Assembly (NCBI GenBank): GCA_002256425.1
Contig: NKIZ01000001.1
Location: forward strand, 2,825,001 to 2,889,000
DNA from: Alphaproteobacteria bacterium PA2
GTDB taxonomy: Bacteria; Pseudomonadota; Alphaproteobacteria; Caulobacterales; Caulobacteraceae
Reading direction: 5' to 3'
Length of the DNA stretch: 64,000 nucleotides
This document shows positions 20,222 through 28,873 of this stretch, in pieces. The stretch's first letter is position 1. Every line of letters begins with the position of its first letter. The position numbers and the translations under genes were made by a program. Below the pieces are notes generated by a model. The model saw only the letters and a program-made list of their open reading frames with translations. It had not been told where the DNA came from and searched no databases.

Positions 20222-22153
20222 CTAGGCCGTCGGCTCGTACCAGATGGGCGATGACCAGGCCCGTTCCATGACCGTCGCCTGCATGTAGGGGTTCGGTGGT
20301 GTGCCATTGCGGATGGCGTCCCAGGTGGACCACCGGCAGGACGGATTTTCCAGAACCCGCACATAGTAGAAGGCCCGTTGCTTCGGATTGAAGGTCGGGT
20401 CCGTCCACACCGTCTTGAGCTCGACATCACCCTTGAAACGATCGGGCTGACAATTGGTCAGGTCGACCTTTGCTCCATTGGCCGGGCAGCGCCATGAACC
20501 CTGGTCGAGGGCAAGTTTGTCCGAGCAGGCCACGTCGAATACCCGCTCCTTCGCCACCCCGTTCTCGATCCAGCCCTTCACGATCTGCGCCCTCTGCAGA
20601 TAACCCGAATTCGGGTCACGGACCGCCCAGACCAGGAAGCTGGGCGCCTTGCCCTTTGAGGGCAGAAGGTCACCGCCCATGGGCACACCCCGGGAATAGG
20701 CCTGACGGACCGTGTCCACCCTCTGGGTCAGGCCGGCAGGGAAGTCATAGCTGCCGAAGAACCGGACCCGGATGCGTGGTCCCGACGTGGCGAAGGTCTC
20801 CCGGCGCTTGAGCGCAGCATAGATCGCGTCGCGGGAATTCTCCTCGGCCCAGACCCCGGCCAGACCGCTGGCGCCCCAGGCCTGCTGCGCCGGAATGATC
20901 GCCGCCTTCGGATCAGGCGCAGCCACACCGTCCCAGGTCTTCGCGCCATTGGGGGGCACAGAGCGCCGCAGGTCCGGCGTACCGTCAGTCCGGCCGACCT
21001 TGCTGAAATAGTTGGGCTCTTCCACGCTTCCAGGCGCTGCATTGTGCGTGTCGGATGAGCCGATGAAGCCGAACTTGAACCCGTTGATCCCCACCTTGTC
21101 GCGCATGAGCAGGCCATCTTCCAGGGCCCGGCGCACATAACTGCCGGCGAACTTGGTGACCTTGATGTCCCGGCCGATGTAATTTTCCATGATCTCGAAG
21201 TTCGCCCATTCGTCATTGGGCGACAGCGTCGGATGGGTTTCCGAGGTGCCCTTGATCTGGGTGATTTCGGTCAGGGGCTCATTGCGGGCCCGCAGCTCGG
21301 CATAGGCCCGGTCGACAGGCGCGCCATTCCTGCGCACGGAGTCGAACATCAGGCCATCGCTGCCATTGGAATTGTGGGGAATGGCCAGGGCTTCGATACC
21401 CTTGCCACGCCAGCCGTCCATGGTGCGCCAGAGATTTTCAGGATCATTGGATTCCGACGACGAATAGGGCATGGCCGGAACATTGGCGCCGCGGAAAATG
21501 ACGTTCCGGTGCAGGTTCCGGCCGCCCGGCGCCGAGGTGTATTCATAGCCCACCAGGGTGGTGAACTTGCCTGGCTGATTGTTGCGTGCGGCGGCCTGCT
21601 GAACCTCGGTCCAGGCCCGGGAAATGATGTCGGGATTGTTGAATTCCTTTGGCAGGGTCCCTGCTTGCCGCCCCATGGTGAAGGCGGTGAAGGCTCGCTG
21701 GATCTCGGCAGGGTCGGTGCTGAACAGGCCCTGGGTAAAGGGCAAGGCATGCAAGGCTGAATCTGGTTTTCCAGCCTCGCGGATGGCCGACATGTATTCC
21801 GCGTGATCGGTCACGGCCACAAAGTCGAGGGGGCCTCCCGCCAGGCGGATGTCGAAACCACTTGAGTGACCGATCGCCTCGCCCCGGGCGAAGCGGTAGG
21901 CGTCATCAGGGGTCCGCCGGACATTGAAGATATAGGCGTCGTTGGACAGATAGGTGTGGACGTGAAGGTCGCCGAAATAGGCGTTGCGGTCAGCACTGTA
22001 TCCCGGAAGGCGAGCTGCAGCGGCGGCTTTCACAGGCGCGGCCGGCGATGGCTTGCCGTCAACAGGTCGTCCGCTGCTCCAGGCTGCGCCAGTCAGAAGT
22101 GCGCCCGCCAGAGCCGCTGTTCCAAGATATCGGAGCCCCGAAATGCTCACCAT
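20222..22153 (-). CDS. DUF3604 domain-containing exported protein
   Basis: 643 residues. The N-terminus has a hydrophobic export segment (YLGTAALAGALLTGAAW). The body matches DUF3604, a family with PHP-phosphoesterase-like metal motifs: FGDLHVHTYLSNDA near residue 60, VTDHAEYM near 115, IPHNSNGSDG in the middle and SDTHNAAPGSVEE later. These His/Asp clusters are what the PHP fold uses to bind two or three metals, so a hydrolase is likely, but no substrate is established for this group. The family is common in marine and freshwater proteobacteria. The gene is monocistronic as far as can be seen, convergent with the lipoprotein gene and downstream of ompW, whose terminator separates them. Confidence 0.88.
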   Translation of the reverse strand: MVSISGLRYLGTAALAGALLTGAAWSSGRPVDGKPSPAAPVKAAAAARLPGYSADRNAYFGDLHVHTYLSNDAYIFNVRRTPDDAYRFARGEAIGHSSGFDIRLAGGPLDFVAVTDHAEYMSAIREAGKPDSALHALPFTQGLFSTDPAEIQRAFTAFTMGRQAGTLPKEFNNPDIISRAWTEVQQAAARNNQPGKFTTLVGYEYTSAPGGRNLHRNVIFRGANVPAMPYSSSESNDPENLWRTMDGWRGKGIEALAIPHNSNGSDGLMFDSVRRNGAPVDRAYAELRARNEPLTEITQIKGTSETHPTLSPNDEWANFEIMENYIGRDIKVTKFAGSYVRRALEDGLLMRDKVGINGFKFGFIGSSDTHNAAPGSVEEPNYFSKVGRTDGTPDLRRSVPPNGAKTWDGVAAPDPKAAIIPAQQAWGASGLAGVWAEENSRDAIYAALKRRETFATSGPRIRVRFFGSYDFPAGLTQRVDTVRQAYSRGVPMGGDLLPSKGKAPSFLVWAVRDPNSGYLQRAQIVKGWIENGVAKERVFDVACSDKLALDQGSWRCPANGAKVDLTNCQPDRFKGDVELKTVWTDPTFNPKQRAFYYVRVLENPSCRWSTWDAIRNGTPPNPYMQATVMERAWSSPIWYEPTA

Positions 22154-22238
22154 AACTCCCCTCCCCAGGGTCAGTTGTGTTTGTTGTCAGCACTAAATCC
22201 CCCGCGGCCTTGCCTGTGAAGGTCCAAATTGCAGGCGC

Positions 22239-22272
22239 AAAAAAACCCGGAGACCTTTCAGGGCCTCCGGGT
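22239..22272 (-). terminator. Rho-independent terminator of the OmpW gene
   Basis: On the minus strand ACCCGGAG, a 12-base loop, CTCCGGGT and then a run of seven T. The stem is perfect and starts 19 bases after the OmpW stop codon. It is the clearest intrinsic terminator in the window. Confidence 0.9.
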
Positions 22273-22290
22273 CCAGTTGGGGTAGACGCT

Positions 22291-22938
22291 CTAGAACTTG
22301 TAGCCGACGCCGGCGGACACCACCCACGGGTCCAGATTGACCTTGGAGACCAGGGTCCCGCCGTTGATCTTGGCCGTCGTGTTGAAATAGACCTTCTTGA
22401 CGTCGAGGTTGACGCTCCAGCGATCCTTGGTCGCCACGTCGACCCCGGCCTGGAGGGCGTAGCCGACGCCGTCCTTCACCTTCACCTTGAAGCCGTTGTA
22501 GTCCTTGCCGCCGTAGAAGAGCATGTAGTTCAGGCCGGCGCCGACATAGGGGCTGACCCGGGCGGCGGGTGCGAAATGATACTGGAGGGCGACCACCGGA
22601 GGCAGGACCCAGGTGTCATGGACCTTCACATTGGTGGCGCCGCCGACGGCCTTGATGTCGTGGTGGGAAGTGCCCAGGACCAGCTCGCCTGACACATGGT
22701 CAGTCAGGAAATAGACCAGACCGACAGTAGGCACGACGCTGGAATTCACTTCAGCATTCAGACCGGTCGCGCCGCCAGCGGCGGTCTTGATGGGATCGCC
22801 GGCATCAGGCGCGACATCAGTAACCCGCGTCTGCAGCATGAACAGGCCGGCATGCTTGCCCTGGAAGTCTTCCGCCGAAGCTGCGCCTGCAATGGCGAGG
22901 GCGCCAACCAGCGCCAGTCCGAATTGAGTCTTGGTCAT
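22291..22938 (-). CDS. OmpW-family outer-membrane protein
   Basis: 215 residues, the usual OmpW length. A signal peptide (ALAIAGAASA) is followed by an eight-stranded barrel pattern with the family hallmarks PTVGLVYFLTDHVSGEL, LPPVVALQYHF, SPYVGAGLNY and the terminal VVSAGVGYKF, ending in Phe. OmpW/AlkL barrels open sideways into the membrane and let small hydrophobic compounds diffuse in. The gene has its own intrinsic terminator. An inverted repeat of the PsrA/fatty-acid-regulator kind lies 86 bases upstream (23024-23039), which would fit a hydrophobic-substrate channel, although that link is inference. Confidence 0.92.
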   Translation of the reverse strand: MTKTQFGLALVGALAIAGAASAEDFQGKHAGLFMLQTRVTDVAPDAGDPIKTAAGGATGLNAEVNSSVVPTVGLVYFLTDHVSGELVLGTSHHDIKAVGGATNVKVHDTWVLPPVVALQYHFAPAARVSPYVGAGLNYMLFYGGKDYNGFKVKVKDGVGYALQAGVDVATKDRWSVNLDVKKVYFNTTAKINGGTLVSKVNLDPWVVSAGVGYKF

Positions 22939-23023
22939 GTTCTTTCCCCGTATTGCGGGCGAGTGAGAGATCGCCGCCTGGGAACAGGTCTAGACGCAGG
23001 GACTCAGACCGCCTTGATCCAAC

Positions 23024-23039
23024 TCAAACAAACGTTTGA
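23024..23039. promoter_or_regulatory. Inverted repeat TCAAAC-AAAC-GTTTGA, PsrA-like operator candidate
   Basis: A perfect 6+4+6 inverted repeat sits midway between the divergent ompW and pepN starts. The core CAAAC-N4-GTTTG fits the published form of PsrA (TetR-family, fatty-acid-responsive) sites, (G/C)AAAC-N2-4-GTTT(G/C), as I recall it. No such regulator is encoded in the window. Confidence 0.4.
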
Positions 23040-23131
23040 AGCCATGTTTGGTCAGGAAAAATTGAGACACAGCGGGCTTGCTGCAATTGACGGCCTCGCC
23101 CAAGTCAACGGGATCACATAGGTTTCAAGCC

Positions 23132-25750
23132 ATGCGCACAGACACCCCCCAGCCCATCCGCCTCACCGACTATCGCCCGCCAGCCTATTTGATCGATGAG
23201 GTCAGGCTGGACTTTGACCTGGCGGCCAACGCCACACGGGTCCGGGCGCGGCTGTCCATCCGGCGCAATGGTGAGCATTCAGACCCGCTTGTGCTCAATG
23301 GCGAGCGGCTGAAGCCGGTTTCCGTGGCGATTGATGGTCGCAAGCTGTCGGCGGATGAGCATCAGATCGACGCCGAATTCCTGACCATCCCCTCGCCTCC
23401 GGCGGCCTTTGTCCTGGAGACCGAGGTCGAGATCGATCCCGAGGCCAACAAGGCCCTGGATGGCCTCTATATGTCAGGGGGCCGGTTCTGCACCCAGTGC
23501 GAGGCCGAGGGCTTCCGCAAGATCACCTGGTATCCGGATCGTCCGGACGTGCTCAGCAGGTTCACTGTGCGGATCGAGGCCGACAAACGATTCCAGCACC
23601 TGCTGTCCAACGGCAATCTGATGGAGTCCGGCGTCCTGCCGGGGGGGCGTCACTATGCCCTGTGGAATGATCCCTTCCCGAAGCCCTGCTACCTCTTCGC
23701 CCTTGTGGCCGGAGAGCTGGATGTCCTGTCCGACAAGCTGGTCACCATGACCGGTCGGACCGTAGACCTGAAGATCTATGTGGATCCTGGCATGGCGGAG
23801 CGGGCGGCCTACGCCATGGACTCCCTGAAGCGGTCAATGAAATGGGACGAGGAGGTCTTTGGTCGTGAATACGATCTGGATCTCTTCATGATCGTCGCGG
23901 TCCGCGACTTCAACTTCGGCGCCATGGAGAACAAGGGGCTGAACATCTTCAACTCCTCGCTGCTGCTGGCGGACGCCGCCACCGCAACGGACCTGGACTA
24001 TGAGCGCATCGAAAGCGTCGTGGCCCATGAGTATTTCCATAACTGGACGGGCAACCGCATCACCTGCCGCGACTGGTTCCAGCTGTGCCTCAAGGAAGGC
24101 CTGACCGTCTTCCGCGACCAGAGCTTCTCGGCCGACATGCGCGGTGAAGCTGTCCAGCGGATCAAGGACGTCAAGGCCCTGCGGGCCCGGCAGTTCTCGG
24201 AAGACCAGGGCCCCCTCGCCCACCCGGTCAGGCCGTCCAGCTATCTGAAGATCGACAACTTCTACACGGCGACCATCTATGAGAAGGGCGCCGAGGTCAT
24301 CCGGATGCTCAAGACCCTGATCGGCGCGGAAAAGTTCCGGGAAGGGATGGATCTCTATTTTGATCGGTGGGATGGCCACGCCACTACGGTCGAGGAGTTC
24401 ATCCGCTGCTTCGCCGAGGTCACCGACCAGGACCTTTCAGACTTCTTCGCCTGGTACGAACAGGCCGGAACGCCGCAGGTCGACCTGAAGCACACCTATG
24501 ACTCTGACAGGAAGACCCTGATCCTCGAGCTGACCCAGCTGACCCCGCCAACCCCGGGTCAGGGGACAAAGCGGGCCCTGCCGACTCCGGTGCGGATCGG
24601 CCTTCTGGACTCCGACGGCCGGACCCTGGCCTTCGAGCGTGATGGCCAGGCCATGGACGAAACCGTGGTCGTTCTGGATCAGCCAAGGACCCGGATCACC
24701 CTGACCGGCGTTGACTCCGTCCCTGTCATTTCCGCCCTGCGCGGATTTTCGGCCCCGGTTGGCCTGACCACCGACGCGGCGCCCAAGGACCGCTACGTCC
24801 AGCTGGCAGGCGACCCCGACCCCTTCAACCGCTGGGAGTCCGGCCAGGACCTGGCCCGGGACCTCATCCTCAGTCGCGCGGCCGGCCGCCCGGACGAGGT
24901 CGGCGAGGAGCGATACGCCCACGCCATTGAACGGGCACTTTCGGACCAGGCGTCGGAACCTGCCTTCAAGGCCCTGCTGCTGGGCCTGCCCGCCGAGACG
25001 GACCTGGCCCTGGCGCGACAGCCAGCCGATCCCGCAGCCATTCACGCCGCCCGGGAGGCCCTCAAGCAGCGCCTGGCCCTGCACCTGGCGGATGACCTCA
25101 AGCGCATGCACATGGGCCTGCAGGACACCGGCGAATTCTCCCCCGACGCCGCCAGCGCCGGACGGCGCGCCCTGCGCAACGCCGTCCTTGATCTCCTGGC
25201 GACCAATCCCAGAACCGACATCGCCGACCTGGCGGAGGGCCATTACCGCGCGGCCCTGAACATGACGGACGCCATCGGCGGCCTGAACGCCCTGATGACC
25301 ATCGGGGGATCGGCCTTTGATGCGGCCCTGGCGGATTTCTATGACCGCTGGAAGGACGAGCCCCTGGTCATAGACAAGTGGTTCGCCCTGCAGGCCCGGG
25401 ATCCGGGACCTGGCGCCCTCGGGCGAGTTCTGGGTCTGACGGTCCATCCCGCCTTCGATCAGACCAATCCCAACCGGTTGCGCGCCCTGGTCTCGACCTT
25501 CGCCGCCGCCAATCTGGTGAACTTCCATGATCCCAGCGGGTCAGGTTACCGGTTCCTGGCGGATCAGATTCTGGCGGTTGACCGGTTCAATCCGATGACG
25601 GCGGCCCGGATGGTCGAGCCCCTGGGGGGCTGGCGAAGATACACGCCTGATCTGGGCGCCTTGATGAAGGCCCAGCTCAAGCGGATTTCATCATCGGAAG
25701 GCCTGTCCAAGAACGTGTTCGAACTGGTCGAAAAGGCCCTGGCCGACTGA
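23132..25750 (+). CDS. pepN: Aminopeptidase N (M1 family)
   Basis: 872 residues, close to E. coli PepN (870). I chose ATG 23132 (MRTDTPQPIRLTDYRPPAYLI), where the typical N-terminus starts. The N-terminal beta-domain is followed by the exopeptidase motif GAMENKG and the zinc site HEYFHNW..., with the third ligand in LKEGLTVFRDQSF. A C-terminal helical barrel has the DUF3458-type region. It is a cytosolic zinc enzyme removing N-terminal residues from peptides, central to peptide turnover. No signal peptide is present. It lies just upstream of pleC on the same strand, with a 138-base gap. Confidence 0.95.
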   Translation: MRTDTPQPIRLTDYRPPAYLIDEVRLDFDLAANATRVRARLSIRRNGEHSDPLVLNGERLKPVSVAIDGRKLSADEHQIDAEFLTIPSPPAAFVLETEVEIDPEANKALDGLYMSGGRFCTQCEAEGFRKITWYPDRPDVLSRFTVRIEADKRFQHLLSNGNLMESGVLPGGRHYALWNDPFPKPCYLFALVAGELDVLSDKLVTMTGRTVDLKIYVDPGMAERAAYAMDSLKRSMKWDEEVFGREYDLDLFMIVAVRDFNFGAMENKGLNIFNSSLLLADAATATDLDYERIESVVAHEYFHNWTGNRITCRDWFQLCLKEGLTVFRDQSFSADMRGEAVQRIKDVKALRARQFSEDQGPLAHPVRPSSYLKIDNFYTATIYEKGAEVIRMLKTLIGAEKFREGMDLYFDRWDGHATTVEEFIRCFAEVTDQDLSDFFAWYEQAGTPQVDLKHTYDSDRKTLILELTQLTPPTPGQGTKRALPTPVRIGLLDSDGRTLAFERDGQAMDETVVVLDQPRTRITLTGVDSVPVISALRGFSAPVGLTTDAAPKDRYVQLAGDPDPFNRWESGQDLARDLILSRAAGRPDEVGEERYAHAIERALSDQASEPAFKALLLGLPAETDLALARQPADPAAIHAAREALKQRLALHLADDLKRMHMGLQDTGEFSPDAASAGRRALRNAVLDLLATNPRTDIADLAEGHYRAALNMTDAIGGLNALMTIGGSAFDAALADFYDRWKDEPLVIDKWFALQARDPGPGALGRVLGLTVHPAFDQTNPNRLRALVSTFAAANLVNFHDPSGSGYRFLADQILAVDRFNPMTAARMVEPLGGWRRYTPDLGALMKAQLKRISSSEGLSKNVFELVEKALAD

Positions 25751-25888
25751 TCTGGCGCCCGCCGCGACGCCCCCCGCGACGCCATGACTCACCTTCCGGG
25801 CCAACGGGACCGTGACGGCGCGGACCCGGCCGGATAGACTCACGTGCGCGGGGGGTGACTCGGCCGTAGGTTTGGGGAGCACTGGGCT

Positions 25889-28417
25889 TTGGCCGAGAGC
25901 AGTGAGTATGCTGGAGTGAAGGACCGGAGGCGTCGGGCGACCGACCGCCGCGCCCATCACGACGCCTATTCAGCGCCCACCCAGGGACTGGCCCGCATCG
26001 CCACCCTGGCCGGCCTACTGGTCATCACCATCTACACCGCATTTGCGAGTTATCAGGCCGTCACCCAGCCACAGATGGCGACCCTGATCAATCAGGCCCT
26101 CCCCCACCGCAGCGAAACCCTGGCGGCGCGACTGGACGCAGAGACGGCAGACCTGCGCGGTGGCGTACTGGCCGCCCGGACACTCATTCGCGGTGAGGTC
26201 CAGCAACCTGGCGACGCCATCAAGACCGGACTGGCGGCCACGGGCGGCGCGGGCCTGGCCATGGCTGTGGTGAGTGACCAGGGCGTCCTGGCCTCAACCG
26301 GTGCAACCCGGGGCATAGACTGGCTGAAGCTCGACAAGATCGCAGAGATGTCGGCCAAGGATGTCTGGCTCGGCCCTTCACAGGCGTCAAAGGCGGGACT
26401 GGCCGCGGCCACGGCGACCCATACGGTGAAGGGCCTGCGCCGGATCATCGTCGTAGGCGACCCCGCCCGGCTTTCCGCATGGCTGGCCAAGGACCGCATT
26501 GAAGTCGTTGTCACGCCTGAAGGACGCGTGGTCGCCGCCTCCAGCGGCGTCGCGCCGGGCGATCAGATGAGCGTCGCCCTGGGCCTGACCCCCACTGAAC
26601 TCAATCTCGAAGGCGGTCTGAAACGCGGCAAGCTGGCCGATGGCCAGGCCCTGGACGTCGCCGCCCGCCCCGCCATGGGCGGCGCGCTCTACACCATTGC
26701 GGCCGCACCTTCCGGGCCGGATGAGGTCACATCCCTGCAGTTGCAGCTGGGGCGTTTGCTGGCGGTCTGGGGCGCCTCCATGGTGCTGGGCATCCTGCTG
26801 ATCACCCAGAGCCGCAAGGCTGAAGCCGCCCACAAGGACTTTGTCGATTCCGAACACCGGTTCCGCATGGCCGTTGAAGCAGCCCGGTGCGGCATCTGGG
26901 AATGGGATCTGGAAGCCGACCAGATGTACATGTCAGACGTCACTGGCGCGATCCTGGGATGGGGCGGCGGCGGCGTCGTGTTTGGCGATGAAGTCATGCA
27001 GAGGGTCGCTGAGGAACACCGCGACCGGGTGCGACAGGCCCTGACGACCGCCTCGGAATATGGTGGCTTCGACGTGTCCTTCAGGGCGCTGTCCCTGGAA
27101 GACGGTCGCTCGACATGGGTCGACGCCCGGGGTCAGGCCTTCGGCAAGACCGCCCGGGGCTTTACCCGGATCATCGGGGTCGCCCTTGACGTGACCGAGG
27201 AGCGCAGCGCCCAGGCCCGCGCCCAGGCCGCTGAGACCCGCCTTCGCGACGCCATCGAAAGTACGTCGGAAGCCTTTGTCCTTTGGGACCGCAAGGGCCG
27301 CCTGATCATGTGGAACCGAAACTACCGGGACTATTTCTCCCTCAGCGGTCAGGTGCTTGAACCCGGCGCCCACTACAAGAATGTTTCACACCTGGCCAAG
27401 GCTGCAATCCGCCAGGAAATACCCGCCGTGGATGGTCGCAAGGGCATTCGTGAAGCCGAGCTCAATGATGGTCGCTGGCTGCAGATTTCCGAGCGCAGGA
27501 CTGCAGAGGGCGGCCTTGTCATGACGGCCGCCGACATCACCACCATCAAGATGCAGGAAGAAGCTCGGCGGATTAACGAGGAGCAGCTGCAGAGGGCGGT
27601 GGCCAGTCTCGAGCAGAGCCAGATCCAGCTGTCGGAACTTGCGCGGAAATACGAAGGCGAGAAGGTCAAGGCCGAGGCGGCGAACCGGGCCAAGAGTGAA
27701 TTCCTGGCCAATATGAGTCATGAACTGAGGACGCCCCTCAATGCCATCAACGGCTTCTCGGAAATCATGTCCCAGGAGATGTTCGGCGCCCTGGGCGACG
27801 CCAGATACAAGGGCTATGCCCACGACATCCTGTCCTCGGGCCAGCACCTCCTGGCCCTGATCAACGACATTCTCGACATGTCCAAGATCGAGGCCGGCAA
27901 GATGACCCTGCGGCTGGAGCCTGTCATGATGGAAGACGTCGCAGAAGACGTCGTCCGCCTGATGCACAACCGCGCCGAAGCGGCTGGCCTCACCCTCAGC
28001 GTCAGCATTCCAGACCACCTCCCCGAGGTCGAGGCAGACTATCGCGCCGTGAAGCAGATCCTGATCAACCTGCTGTCAAATGCCGTGAAGTTCACCCCAA
28101 GGGGCGGGGCGGTCATCCTGCGGGCCGAGCCTGTGGTGGATGGTCTGGGCGAGCAGATCAAGATCACGGTCGAGGACACCGGGATCGGCATCGCCAAGGA
28201 CGATCTCGAACGCCTTGGCCAGCCTTTCGTCCAGGTAGAGAGCCAGCATTCCAAGACGGTCCAGGGGACAGGTCTTGGCCTGGCCCTGACAAAGTCATTG
28301 ATCGAGCTGCACGGCGGCGAACTGGACATGCGCAGCATTCCCGGACAGGGCACCCAGGTCAGCTTCAAGGTGCGGGTTTTCAGGAACGAGACCGGCCGCA
28401 CCCAACAGGTGGCCTGA
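25889..28417 (+). CDS. pleC: PleC-type sensor histidine kinase/phosphatase
   Basis: 842 residues from a TTG start at 25889 with GGGGAG 11 bases upstream; an in-frame GTG at 25916 is the alternative. The N-terminal membrane helix (about 35-57), a periplasmic domain of about 220 residues and a second helix (about 280-303) are followed by two PAS domains (about 320-430 and 445-560), a dimerisation/phosphoacceptor domain with His611 in MSHELRTPLNAINGFSE, and an HATPase with NLLSNAVKFTP, DTGIGI and GTGLGLAL. I recall C. crescentus PleC also being 842 residues with the phosphoacceptor at His610, which supports orthology. PleC acts mainly as DivK/PleD phosphatase at the flagellar pole and controls polar development. 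It lies downstream of pepN and converges on the EF-hand gene. Confidence 0.82.
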   Translation: MAESSEYAGVKDRRRRATDRRAHHDAYSAPTQGLARIATLAGLLVITIYTAFASYQAVTQPQMATLINQALPHRSETLAARLDAETADLRGGVLAARTLIRGEVQQPGDAIKTGLAATGGAGLAMAVVSDQGVLASTGATRGIDWLKLDKIAEMSAKDVWLGPSQASKAGLAAATATHTVKGLRRIIVVGDPARLSAWLAKDRIEVVVTPEGRVVAASSGVAPGDQMSVALGLTPTELNLEGGLKRGKLADGQALDVAARPAMGGALYTIAAAPSGPDEVTSLQLQLGRLLAVWGASMVLGILLITQSRKAEAAHKDFVDSEHRFRMAVEAARCGIWEWDLEADQMYMSDVTGAILGWGGGGVVFGDEVMQRVAEEHRDRVRQALTTASEYGGFDVSFRALSLEDGRSTWVDARGQAFGKTARGFTRIIGVALDVTEERSAQARAQAAETRLRDAIESTSEAFVLWDRKGRLIMWNRNYRDYFSLSGQVLEPGAHYKNVSHLAKAAIRQEIPAVDGRKGIREAELNDGRWLQISERRTAEGGLVMTAADITTIKMQEEARRINEEQLQRAVASLEQSQIQLSELARKYEGEKVKAEAANRAKSEFLANMSHELRTPLNAINGFSEIMSQEMFGALGDARYKGYAHDILSSGQHLLALINDILDMSKIEAGKMTLRLEPVMMEDVAEDVVRLMHNRAEAAGLTLSVSIPDHLPEVEADYRAVKQILINLLSNAVKFTPRGGAVILRAEPVVDGLGEQIKITVEDTGIGIAKDDLERLGQPFVQVESQHSKTVQGTGLGLALTKSLIELHGGELDMRSIPGQGTQVSFKVRVFRNETGRTQQVA

Positions 28418-28438
28418 AGCGCCCCCTGAACCGTCCCG

Positions 28439-28873
28439 TCAGTCCCTGGCGTCATCCCTGGCAGGCTGGCGGGAAGCCTTCAATTCAGCCTTGTCCAGCC
28501 AGCCGTCGCCATTGGCGTCAGCTTTCGCAAAACGCTTCTGGGCGCCCAGATCCATCTCGGCGCGCGACAGCTGGCCATCCTGATTGCCATCATCTTCCGA
28601 GAAACGCCGGGCGGCGCGCCTGCCGACCTCAGCGCCTGCAAAACGGGAAATCATGTCGACGGCGCTCTGGTATTCCGCGCGGGCCAGTATCCCGTCCTTG
28701 TTGGTATCCAGTCTCTGAAGCAGCTGGGATGAGGAAACGGACCTGAACTCCGGCAGGGTGACCTTGCCGTCCCGGTTTACATCCGGGTTCGGCGGCCCCA
28801 GCTGCGCACTGGCTGTACTGGCTGAGGCCAGGACGACCGCCAGGCTCATGAGAAAACCGGATGAAATCTTCAT
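28439..28873 (-). CDS. Exported EF-hand calcium-binding protein
   Basis: 144 residues with a signal peptide ending in STASA. Four EF-hand loops are readable: DVNRDGKVTLPE, DTNKDGILARAE, DGNQDGQLSRAE and DANGDGWLDKAE. Positions 1, 3, 5 and 12 of the loops carry suitable acidic or polar ligands, so Ca2+ binding is expected in the periplasm or outside. It has no catalytic domain. Its ATG overlaps the glnE stop (ATGA), so it is translationally coupled as the last gene of the degP-RR-HK-glnE transcript. Confidence 0.88.
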   Translation of the reverse strand: MKISSGFLMSLAVVLASASTASAQLGPPNPDVNRDGKVTLPEFRSVSSSQLLQRLDTNKDGILARAEYQSAVDMISRFAGAEVGRRAARRFSEDDGNQDGQLSRAEMDLGAQKRFAKADANGDGWLDKAELKASRQPARDDARD

